Source: Actinomycetales bacterium
Lineage (GTDB): Bacteria > Actinomycetota > Actinomycetes > Mycobacteriales > Mycobacteriaceae
Reading direction: 5' to 3'
Assembly (NCBI GenBank): GCA_012841845.1
Contig: DUTZ01000536.1
Location: forward strand, 1 to 9,562
Length of the DNA stretch: 9,562 nt
Each line of letters opens with the position of its first letter. Position 1 is the first letter of the stretch. Shown piece after piece: positions 1 through 5,272 of this stretch. A model generated the notes under the pieces. The model saw nothing but the letters and a program-made list of their open reading frames with translations. It did not search any database and had not been told where the DNA came from. Both the position numbers and the translations under genes were made by a program.

Positions 1-1659
1 CACGGGCTCGCTGGCCTGGTCGCCACGTACGAGGCGAGCCGCGCCGGCAAGAAGGTGCTGGTGGTGGACCAGGAGAACGAGAAGAACCTCGGCGGCCAGG
101 CCTACTGGTCCCTCGGCGGGCTGTTCATGATCGACACCCCGGAGCAGCGCCGCATCGGCATCCACGACTCGCTGGACCTGGCGTGGCGGGACTGGCTCGG
201 CTCGGCGGACTTCGACCGCCCCGAGGACGAGCTGCCCCGGCAGTGGGCGCGCGCCTACGTCGAGTTCGCGGCGGGGGAGAAGCGGCGCTACCTGCACGAG
301 CTGGGCCTGCGGATCATCCCCACCGTCGGCTGGGCCGAGCGCGGCGGCGGGGAAGTGGACGGTCACGGCAACTCCGTGCCGCGCTTCCACGTGACGTGGG
401 GGACCGGACCCGAGGTGGTGCGCGTGTTCGAGGAGCCCGTGCGCGCGGCCGCCGCCGAGGGCCGGGTGCGCTTCGCGGTGCGGCACCGGGTGGACGAGAT
501 CGTGGTCGAGGACGGTCGCGCCGTGGGCGTCCGCGGCGCCACGCTCGTGCCGTGCGATCTCGACCGCGGCGTGGCCTCACCGCGCGAGGAGACCGGGACC
601 TTCGAGTTCCGGGCCGGGGCCGTGCTCGTCTCCTCAGGCGGCATCGGCGGCAACCCCGACCTGGTGCGGCGGTACTGGCCCACCGACCGGCTCGGCGAGG
701 TCCCCACGGACCTCATCGTGGGCGTGCCCGAGCATGTCGACGGCCGGATGCTGGAGATCTCCGGCGCGGCCGGCGCCAGCCTCATCAACCGCGACCGGAT
801 GTGGCACTACACCGAGGGCGTGGCCAACTTCGCCCCCATCTGGCCCTCGCACGCCATCCGGATCATCCCCGGCCCCTCGACGTACTGGCTCGACGCCCAC
901 GGAGAGCGGATCCCCGTGCCGCTGTTCCCCGGCTTCCACACCACGGCCTCGATCAAGGCGATCCGCGCCACCGGGTACGACTACTCGTGGTTCGTGCTCG
1001 ACTCGGCGATCGCAGAGAAGGAGTTCGTCCTGTCCGGGTCCGAGCAGAACCCGGAGATGACGGACAAGGAGCTCAAGAAGTTCGTCTCCCGCGCCAAGAA
1101 GGGGCTGCCGCCGTCGATCGGCGCGTTCGCCGAGAAGGGCGTGGACTGGGTGGTGGCCGACACCCTCGAGGAACTGGTCGCGGGTATGAACGGGCTCGTC
1201 CGCGAGGGCGAGCCGCAGCTGGACGTGGAGAAGGTCCGCGAGTTCGTGCTGTCGATGGACGGACAGATGGACAACGCCTTTGCCAAGGACGCCCAGGTGC
1301 AGGCCATCCACAACTCGCGGCGGGTGCTCACCGACAAGCTCACCCGCCTGGCCAAGCCGCACAAGCTGCTCGCCGACTCCGGGCCGGGGAAGGGCTCGGC
1401 CGCCGGCTCGGGCGGGCCGCTCATCGCCGTCAAGGTGCACCTCATGACCCGCAAGACCCTGGGCGGCATCGAGACCACGTTGGACTCGCAGTGCGTGCGC
1501 CCCGGCGGCGAGCCGTTCCCAGGCCTCTACGCGGCGGGCGAAGTCGCCGGCTTCGGTGGCGGCGGCGTCCACGGATACAACGCGCTCGAGGGGACGTTCC
1601 TCGGCGGCTGCATCTTCTCGGGGCTCAAGGCCGGGCGGGCGATGGCGCGCGAGGTCTGA
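1..1659 (+). CDS. FAD-binding dehydrogenase, COG3573/Rv0785 type (5' end outside window)
   Basis: The reading frame is open from the first base, so 552 C-terminal residues are visible; only about 10-20 N-terminal residues, with the first glycines of the FAD-binding Rossmann motif, should be missing. The visible start reads HGLAGLVATYEA followed by KKVLVVDQEN, the end of a dinucleotide-binding beta-alpha-beta unit. GGLFMID lies near residue 39, an SSGGIGGN segment near residue 210, and the C-terminus (about 510-552) has YAAGEVAGFGGGGVHGYNALEGT split over the FAD-binding signature of the fumarate reductase/3-ketosteroid dehydrogenase superfamily. The overall pattern matches the roughly 560-residue 'FAD-binding dehydrogenase' exemplified by M. 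tuberculosis Rv0785. Its substrate is unknown; a ketosteroid-like or enoate-type substrate is only a guess from the superfamily. It has no signal peptide in the visible part. The GTG at 55 is internal to the FAD fold and not a real start. The gene converges with the recQ side. Confidence 0.9.
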   Translation, partial: HGLAGLVATYEASRAGKKVLVVDQENEKNLGGQAYWSLGGLFMIDTPEQRRIGIHDSLDLAWRDWLGSADFDRPEDELPRQWARAYVEFAAGEKRRYLHELGLRIIPTVGWAERGGGEVDGHGNSVPRFHVTWGTGPEVVRVFEEPVRAAAAEGRVRFAVRHRVDEIVVEDGRAVGVRGATLVPCDLDRGVASPREETGTFEFRAGAVLVSSGGIGGNPDLVRRYWPTDRLGEVPTDLIVGVPEHVDGRMLEISGAAGASLINRDRMWHYTEGVANFAPIWPSHAIRIIPGPSTYWLDAHGERIPVPLFPGFHTTASIKAIRATGYDYSWFVLDSAIAEKEFVLSGSEQNPEMTDKELKKFVSRAKKGLPPSIGAFAEKGVDWVVADTLEELVAGMNGLVREGEPQLDVEKVREFVLSMDGQMDNAFAKDAQVQAIHNSRRVLTDKLTRLAKPHKLLADSGPGKGSAAGSGGPLIAVKVHLMTRKTLGGIETTLDSQCVRPGGEPFPGLYAAGEVAGFGGGGVHGYNALEGTFLGGCIFSGLKAGRAMAREV

Positions 1660-1667
1660 CGTGCACG

Positions 1668-1693
1668 CCGGGGCGCGAGCTCGTGTGCCCCGG
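1668..1693. terminator. G+C hairpin terminator between convergent genes
   Basis: The arms CCGGGGCGCG (1668-1677) and TGTGCCCCGG (1684-1693) pair over 10 positions, two of them G-U on the + strand, around a 6-nt loop. It starts 8 nt after the flavoprotein stop codon and ends directly before the stop codon of the minus-strand small ORF at 1694. There is no T tract, which is common for actinobacterial hairpin terminators. Its placement suggests bidirectional termination. Confidence 0.6.
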
Positions 1694-1903
1694 TTACCGG
1701 GCGAGGCGTTCGAGCAGCGGCGCGTAGCGCATGACCGCCTCCCTGGCCGCGGTACGCACCTCGAGGTCGTGCGCCGGTCCGGACGGCCGGCGGCGATTCC
1801 CGCGATTCGTTGCCTCCTGCTCGGGCGCCTCGCCTTGTGCCCGGGTGGAGTGGGGATTCCTCGCCATGGTGGTCAGGGTATCCGGGGAGTCGACGGCGGA
1901 CAT
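1694..1903 (-). CDS. Possible small hypothetical protein, 69 aa
   Basis: I do not recognise this protein. The ATG lies 12 nt downstream of the recQ stop codon on the same strand, so it could be the distal gene of a recQ transcript. Third codon positions are mostly G or C but less strictly than in the neighbouring genes. The middle (about residues 14-45) is hydrophilic, rich in Arg, Asn, Glu and Pro and probably disordered; the last 23 residues (LEVRTAAREAVMRYAPLLER and on) would form an amphipathic helix. There are no cysteines, membrane segments or known motifs. The ribosome binding site is poor (GGACGG only 2 nt before ATG). In favour: the hairpin at 1668-1693 begins exactly where this ORF stops. 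Against: its short length, lower coding bias and lack of a recognisable family. A downstream ATG at 1866 is an alternative start. Confidence 0.45.
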   Translation of the reverse strand: MSAVDSPDTLTTMARNPHSTRAQGEAPEQEATNRGNRRRPSGPAHDLEVRTAAREAVMRYAPLLERLAR

Positions 1904-1915
1904 GACCGTCCGTGA

Positions 1916-4033
1916 TCAGCCCGCGGACGCCACGGCCAGGGGGAGCACGGCGTCGGCCCCGACGGACCGGAGGTGCCGGGCCGCCTCCGTGACCGTCCAG
2001 CCGGTGCCCACGGTGTCCGCGACGAGCAGAGCCGTGCCCTCGGCGGCGCCGTCCGGCCCGCCGAACGTGCCCCACAACTGCGCCACGCGGTAGGCGGAGT
2101 TCTGCGCGGACACCGGCGGCAGGGCCGGGTCGCGGTCGACCTCGCCGAGGTAGTCCATCCGGCCGATCTCGGCGAGCCGGCGCGCGAGGCTCTGCACCAG
2201 TAGAGGGCGCACTCCGCTCGTCAACGCGGCGACTCCCGCGGGACGCTCCTCCCAGCCCCACTCGCGCAGGACCGGGACGCAGGCGTGGACCAGCCAGTCG
2301 GGGGCCTCCTGGTCCGGTTCGGCGAGCAGCCCGCGGATCCGCTGCCCCAGGCCGAGGTCGGTGAGCCGGGCCAGCGCCCGCCCCTCGGCCGGGCCGTCGG
2401 AGATGCGGCCCTTGAGCGGGACGTCCAGCCGGGCGAGCCCGGTGGGCCACTGCCTGCGGGGCGCGACCACCACGCCGGGCCGCTCGAGCGCCTCCCGGGC
2501 ACGGGTGAGGGCGCCGTCGTCGACGGCGGTGTCCCGCCGCTCCCCGGTGCAGTTGTCGCAGCGCCCGCAGCCGCCGGAGGCGGGGTCGAGCGTCGGGTCG
2601 TCGAGCTGGCCGCGCAGGTACTCCATCCGGCAGCCGTCGGTGCGCTCGTAGGTGAGCATCGCCTGCTGCTCGGCCAGCCGCGCCTCGGCCAGGTCCGCGT
2701 ACCGCTCGGCGTCGTACTCCCAGGGCTCGCCGGTGGCGATCCAGCCGCCGCGGACGCGTTGGACGGCGCCGTCCACGTCGAGCACCTTGAGCACCATCTC
2801 CAGGCGCGTGCGCCCCAGGTCCACAGCCGGTTCGAGGGCCTGCGTGGACTGCGGACGGTCGGGCTCGAGCGCGCCGAGGACCCGCCGCACCACGTCCTCT
2901 CCCGGGAACGCCAGGGAGGCGAAGTGGTTCCAGATGGCGCGGTCCTCGGGCCCGGGCAGCAGCACCACCTCGGCGCGGTCGGCGGCACGGCCCGCGCGGC
3001 CGATCTGCTGGTAGTAGGAGATCGGCGACGGCGGCGCGCCCAGGTGCACCACGAAGCCCAGGTCCGGCTTGTCGAAGCCCATGCCCAGCGCCGAGGTGGC
3101 CACCAGCGCCTTGACGTCGTTCGCCAGCAGCGCCGCCTCGAGCTCCTCGCGCTCGGCGGCGTCGGTCCGGCCGGTGTAGGCGCGGACGCGGTGGCCGGCC
3201 GAGGCCAGCAACTCCGCCATGTCCTCGGCCGCGGCCACGGTGAGGCAGTAGACGATCCCGCTCCCGGGCAGGTCCTCGAGGTTCTCCAGCAGCCAGGCGG
3301 CGCGGCGCTCCGAGTCCGCGATGTCCACCACCGACAGGCGCAGCGACTCCCGGTCCAGGCCGCCGCGTAGCACCAGCGTGTCCGTCCCGTGGGCGCCCAC
3401 GCCGAGCTGCGCGGCCACGTCCCGCACCACGCGGTCGTTCGCGGTGGCGGTGGTGGCCAGCACGGGCACGCCCTCGGGCAGGTCCGCGAGCAGTGTACGG
3501 ATACGCCGGTAGTCGGGCCGGAAGTCGTGCCCCCAGTCCGACACGCAGTGCGCCTCGTCCACCACCACGAGCCCGGCGTCGGCGGCGAGCGCGGGCAGCA
3601 CGGTGTCCCGGAAGTCCGGGTTGTTGAGCCGCTCCGGGCTCACGAGCAGCACGTCGACCTCGCCCGCGCGGACGGCCTCGCGCACCGCGTCCCACTCGGT
3701 CATGTTGGCCGAGTTGATCGTCGCCGCCCGCACGCCCGCCCGCGCGGCCGACTCCACCTGATTGCGCATGAGCGCGAGCAGCGGCGAGACGATCACCGTG
3801 GGGCCCGCGCCGGACTCGCGCAGCAGACGCGCGGCGATGAAGTACACCGCCGACTTACCCCAGCCGGTCCGCTGCACCACGAGCGCGCGGCGGCGGTCCA
3901 CGACCAGGGCCTCGATGGCCGTCCACTGGTCCTCGCGCAGCCGGGCGCCGGGCCCGGCGAGGGCCGAGAGCAGCTCGTCGGCGCGGGCGCGCAGCGCGTC
4001 GCGGTCGGGCAGGGCCGGGGCGGGGGAGCTCAT
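1916..4033 (-). CDS. recQ: RecQ-family ATP-dependent DNA helicase with C-terminal phosphoribosyltransferase-like domain
   Basis: A 3'-5' superfamily-2 DNA helicase acting in recombination and repair, 705 aa from the chosen start. Motifs in order: Q-motif region LREDQW (32-37), Walker A RTGWGKS (55-61), SPLLALMRNQV (motif Ia), DEAH (159-162) followed by the RecQ aromatic-rich loop CVSDWGHDFRPDY, ATTATA (motif III), ALGMGFDKP (motif V) and YYQQIGRAGR (motif VI, to about 349). A RecQ zinc-binding module follows with Cys468, Cys489, Cys492 and Cys495. No HRDC domain is recognisable. Residues about 600-705 instead resemble a type I phosphoribosyltransferase, with a PRPP-loop-like VADTVGTGWT (671-680) ahead of TEAARHLRSVGAD. 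The Walker A has Trp where most RecQ proteins have Gly, which I recall as usual in an actinobacterial RecQ clade. Start: ATG at 4033 is preceded by CACGAT plus 7 nt, the leaderless arrangement of its neighbours. ATGs at 4042 and 4063 would add 3 or 10 residues and cannot be excluded. Confidence 0.92.
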   Translation of the reverse strand: MSSPAPALPDRDALRARADELLSALAGPGARLREDQWTAIEALVVDRRRALVVQRTGWGKSAVYFIAARLLRESGAGPTVIVSPLLALMRNQVESAARAGVRAATINSANMTEWDAVREAVRAGEVDVLLVSPERLNNPDFRDTVLPALAADAGLVVVDEAHCVSDWGHDFRPDYRRIRTLLADLPEGVPVLATTATANDRVVRDVAAQLGVGAHGTDTLVLRGGLDRESLRLSVVDIADSERRAAWLLENLEDLPGSGIVYCLTVAAAEDMAELLASAGHRVRAYTGRTDAAEREELEAALLANDVKALVATSALGMGFDKPDLGFVVHLGAPPSPISYYQQIGRAGRAADRAEVVLLPGPEDRAIWNHFASLAFPGEDVVRRVLGALEPDRPQSTQALEPAVDLGRTRLEMVLKVLDVDGAVQRVRGGWIATGEPWEYDAERYADLAEARLAEQQAMLTYERTDGCRMEYLRGQLDDPTLDPASGGCGRCDNCTGERRDTAVDDGALTRAREALERPGVVVAPRRQWPTGLARLDVPLKGRISDGPAEGRALARLTDLGLGQRIRGLLAEPDQEAPDWLVHACVPVLREWGWEERPAGVAALTSGVRPLLVQSLARRLAEIGRMDYLGEVDRDPALPPVSAQNSAYRVAQLWGTFGGPDGAAEGTALLVADTVGTGWTVTEAARHLRSVGADAVLPLAVASAG

Positions 4034-4040
4034 GGGACCC

Positions 4041-4046
4041 ATCGTG
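4041..4046 (-). promoter_or_regulatory. Candidate -10 of a leaderless recQ transcript
   Basis: On the minus strand CACGAT is followed by 7 nt (GGGTCCC) and the ATG at 4033. It keeps the A and final T of the TANNNT consensus and has the same spacing as the arsR and proA promoters. No Shine-Dalgarno sequence is present for any of the three candidate recQ starts. The match is weak and the call rests on position. Confidence 0.35.
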
Positions 4047-4074
4047 CCCGAGGGGTCGGACATCGCAGGCCCGC

Positions 4075-4107
4075 GACGAGGCCCCGTGGGCCACGGCCCG
4101 CCTCGTC
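4075..4107. repeat. 33-bp nested palindrome in the recQ/methyltransferase divergent gap
   Basis: Outer arms GACGAGGC (4075-4082) and GCCTCGTC (4100-4107) are perfect inverted repeats. Inside them CCGTGG (4084-4089) and CCACGG (4091-4096) form a second perfect dyad about a single central G. The element lies 42-74 bp upstream of the recQ start and 53 bp upstream of the methyltransferase start, where a divergent operator would sit. An extruded hairpin is another possibility. No binding protein can be named. Confidence 0.5.
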
Positions 4108-4143
4108 GTCGTCACCTCCGGCCCCGGCGCCGTGTCGTACCCC

Positions 4144-4160
4144 GGGGCCATACTGGCCCC
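4144..4160 (+). promoter_or_regulatory. Perfect 17-bp dyad and -10 element at the methyltransferase start
   Basis: GGGGCCATACTGGCCCC is a perfect 7-3-7 inverted repeat that ends on the base before the ATG at 4161. The hexamer CATACT (4149-4154) inside it lies 6 nt before the ATG and fits a leaderless -10 element (A2 and T6 of TANNNT). A protein bound here would cover the -10 and the transcription start. If the start site lay further upstream, the RNA hairpin would instead sequester the start codon. Confidence 0.45.
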
Positions 4161-4769
4161 ATGACCCGAACGTGGAAGCAGATCGTCGAGGCCGACCCCG
4201 AGCACTCCCGCAGGTACGCGCAGCGGTGGGACGACATGGTGGCCGAGGGCGTGGACATCGACGGCGAGGCGCGCCTCATCGACGCGATGGCCGCCCGCGG
4301 GTCCCGGATCCTCGACGTGGGCTGCGGGCAGGGGCGGACGGGCGCCTACCTCGCCGCCTGTGGCCACCGCGTGACCGGCGTCGACCTCGACCCGCACCTC
4401 ATCGACCGGGCGCGGCAGGCCTGCCCCGACGCGACGTGGGAGGTCGCGGACCTCGCCTCGGACGGCTGGGCACCGGGGCCGTTCGACCTCGCCGTCTCGG
4501 CGGGCAACGTCCTGGCCTTCGTGGACCCCGCCGAGCGGGGTGCGGTGCTGCGCAACCTCGCCGCGCGACTGGCGCCGGTGGGGGAGGGTGACGACGAGGC
4601 CGGCCGCCTCGTCGTGGGGTTCGGCCTCGACCGCGGCTGGACCCGCGAGGACTTCGAGCGCGACGCCGCCGCCGCCGGGCTCCGCGTCGAGCAGCGCTTC
4701 TCCACGTGGGACCTGCGGCCGTTCACCGACGAGGCCGGCTTCCTCGTCGCCGTGCTCCTGCGGGCGTGA
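4161..4769 (+). CDS. Class I SAM-dependent methyltransferase, 202 aa
   Basis: A small cytosolic Rossmann-fold methyltransferase; the acceptor substrate is unknown. Motif I is ILDVGCGQG (50-58), the acidic end of strand 2 is VTGVDLD (71-77, Asp75 probably contacting the SAM ribose), a DLAS segment sits at 97-100, and the strand-4 region is FDLAVSAGNVLAF (108-120). The N-terminal helix (HSRRYAQRWDDMVAEG) and the C-terminal DEAGFLVAVLLR strand are typical of short methyltransferases of the UbiE/Methyltransf_25 kind. The start was chosen at 4161 because the protein then begins just ahead of the core fold, and a -10-like hexamer precedes it by 6 nt; the reading frame stays open much further upstream but overlaps recQ antisense and carries no domain. 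It is transcribed divergently from recQ and converges with arsR. Confidence 0.88.
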   Translation: MTRTWKQIVEADPEHSRRYAQRWDDMVAEGVDIDGEARLIDAMAARGSRILDVGCGQGRTGAYLAACGHRVTGVDLDPHLIDRARQACPDATWEVADLASDGWAPGPFDLAVSAGNVLAFVDPAERGAVLRNLAARLAPVGEGDDEAGRLVVGFGLDRGWTREDFERDAAAAGLRVEQRFSTWDLRPFTDEAGFLVAVLLRA

Positions 4770-4784
4770 CCGGGTCGGCCCCTC

Positions 4785-4814
4785 GGTGACGCGGTTGGTG
4801 GTGACGCGGTCGGT
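4785..4814. repeat. Two tandem 15-bp direct repeats in the methyltransferase/arsR gap
   Basis: GGTGACGCGGTTGGT (4785-4799) is followed directly by GGTGACGCGGTCGGT (4800-4814), 14 of 15 bases identical. The pair fills most of the 45-bp gap between two convergent genes and ends on the base before the arsR stop codon. No strong terminator hairpin is visible in this gap. Confidence 0.75.
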
Positions 4815-5174
4815 TCAGCGGCAGCAGTTCGGGTCGAGGGCGGCGCGGAGGGCGTCGAGAGCGGTGCCCCGTGCCCGATGGAAGACACTCATGCCGCGCC
4901 GCTCCGACTCGATCATCCCTGCCTCGCGCAGGCGTCCGAGGTGGTGACTCGTCGTGGATTCGGCGACTCCCACGGCGGAGGCGAGATCACCCGTGCGCAT
5001 CTCGCCGGCATCGGCCGTGAGCAGGAGCGACATCAGTCGGATACGGACGGGGTCGGCCAGGGACTTGAGGCGCGTCGCGACCTCCACGGCGTCGTCGTGG
5101 CCGATCGGAGCCTCGGAGACCGGCGCGCAGCACACCGGTGAGCTGGCGTCGACGACGGGCAGGGCCTTGGGCAT
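4815..5174 (-). CDS. arsR: ArsR/SmtB-family metalloid-responsive repressor, 119 aa
   Basis: A winged helix-turn-helix repressor expected to sense arsenicals or a soft metal through cysteine thiolates and to release DNA when bound. The core runs from RLKSLADPVRIRLMSLL (35-51) through the recognition region SAVGVAESTTSHHLGRLREAGM (66-87) to the wing ESERRGMSVFHRARG (89-103). Two vicinal cysteine pairs stand outside it: Cys15-Cys16 (PVCCAP) and Cys117-Cys118 (NCC near the C-terminus). Cys15/Cys16 match the numbering I recall for Corynebacterium glutamicum ArsR1, but its third ligand, Cys55, is Asp here, and the alpha-3 ELCVCDL-type motif is absent. A C-terminal CC pair recalls methylarsenite-selective ArsR proteins such as that of Shewanella putrefaciens. 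The gene is divergent from arsI, and the start is set by TAGGAT plus 7 nt before the ATG. An operator-like site overlaps its promoter, so it is probably autoregulated. Confidence 0.92.
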   Translation of the reverse strand: MPKALPVVDASSPVCCAPVSEAPIGHDDAVEVATRLKSLADPVRIRLMSLLLTADAGEMRTGDLASAVGVAESTTSHHLGRLREAGMIESERRGMSVFHRARGTALDALRAALDPNCCR

Positions 5175-5181
5175 ACCACCG

Positions 5182-5187
5182 ATCCTA
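5182..5187 (-). promoter_or_regulatory. -10 element of a leaderless arsR transcript
   Basis: On the minus strand TAGGAT, a full TANNNT match, is followed by CGGTGGT and the arsR ATG. The 7-nt spacing puts the transcription start at or next to the A of the start codon. The -35 zone (about 5204-5212) lies inside operator-like site 1. Confidence 0.6.
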
Positions 5188-5196
5188 GGGCAGGAT

Positions 5197-5212
5197 ATTG
5201 ACGGATATCGAA
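5197..5212 (-). promoter_or_regulatory. ArsR operator-like site 1
   Basis: Read on the minus strand this is TTCGATATCCGTCAAT, identical at 13 of 16 positions to site 2 and in inverted orientation to it. It covers the -35 zone of arsR and, on the + strand, a TTGACG (5198-5203) that could be the -35 of arsI. Repression of both promoters from one site is therefore plausible. Confidence 0.6.
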
Positions 5213-5226
5213 ATGGCTGGTTTTCT
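5198..5226 (+). promoter_or_regulatory. Candidate arsI promoter
   Basis: TTGACG (5198-5203) resembles a -35 element and stands 17 bp from TTTTCT (5221-5226), a poor -10 lacking the A at position 2. The start of transcription would then fall near 5233, giving a leader of about 40 nt with a ribosome binding site. The -10 call is weak; the TTGACG and its overlap with site 1 are the better part of the evidence. Confidence 0.35.
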
Positions 5227-5238
5227 GGGCGTTGGTAA

Positions 5239-5254
5239 TTCGATATCAGTCGAA
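5239..5254 (+). promoter_or_regulatory. ArsR operator-like site 2
   Basis: TTCGATATCAGTCGAA is a perfect 5-6-5 palindrome (TTCGA/TCGAA), the symmetry expected for a dimeric ArsR repressor. It lies just upstream of the arsI ribosome binding site. Its centre is 42 bp from that of site 1, close to four turns of B-DNA, so dimers on both sites would sit on the same face. Confidence 0.62.
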
Positions 5255-5259
5255 GAGGT

Positions 5260-5264
5260 AGGGG
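5260..5264 (+). promoter_or_regulatory. Ribosome binding site of arsI
   Basis: AGGGG stands 8 nt before the ATG at 5273, with an upstream AGAGG (5254-5258) as a second candidate. This decides the start: earlier in-frame starts would prepend residues encoded by the operator region. Confidence 0.55.
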
Positions 5265-5272
5265 TTCCCGCC

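Noticed and set aside
634..1572. A 312-codon antisense frame within the flavoprotein gene
   Set aside because: It is the usual antisense shadow of a G/C-ending codon pattern and shows no recognisable family or ribosome binding site.
1527..3695. A 722-codon minus-strand frame over the recQ gene and the flavoprotein end
   Set aside because: It overlaps recQ on the same strand in another frame, is an Arg/Gly/Ala/Pro-rich translation without any motif, and owes its length to the scarcity of stop codons in G+C-rich DNA.
4034..4063. A recQ start at the ATG at 4063
   Set aside because: It is possible, but the 10 added residues (MSDPSGTMGP) have no ribosome binding site or -10 ahead of them, while the ATG at 4033 has a leaderless-type hexamer. 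Kept only as an alternative.
3762..4160. An N-terminal extension of the methyltransferase frame
   Set aside because: It runs antisense through recQ and across the divergent gap with an Arg/Ser/Pro-rich sequence; the methyltransferase fold is complete from 4161.
4161..4769. The methyltransferase as an ArsM-type arsenite methyltransferase
   Set aside because: ArsM needs several conserved cysteines; this protein has Cys54 within motif I and only two others (Cys67 and Cys88), not in an ArsM-like arrangement, and it is not transcribed with arsI.
5198..5272. An N-terminal extension of arsI by 25 residues
   Set aside because: It would begin at a TTG inside operator-like site 1, adds no family-conserved residues, and ignores the ribosome binding site before the ATG at 5273.
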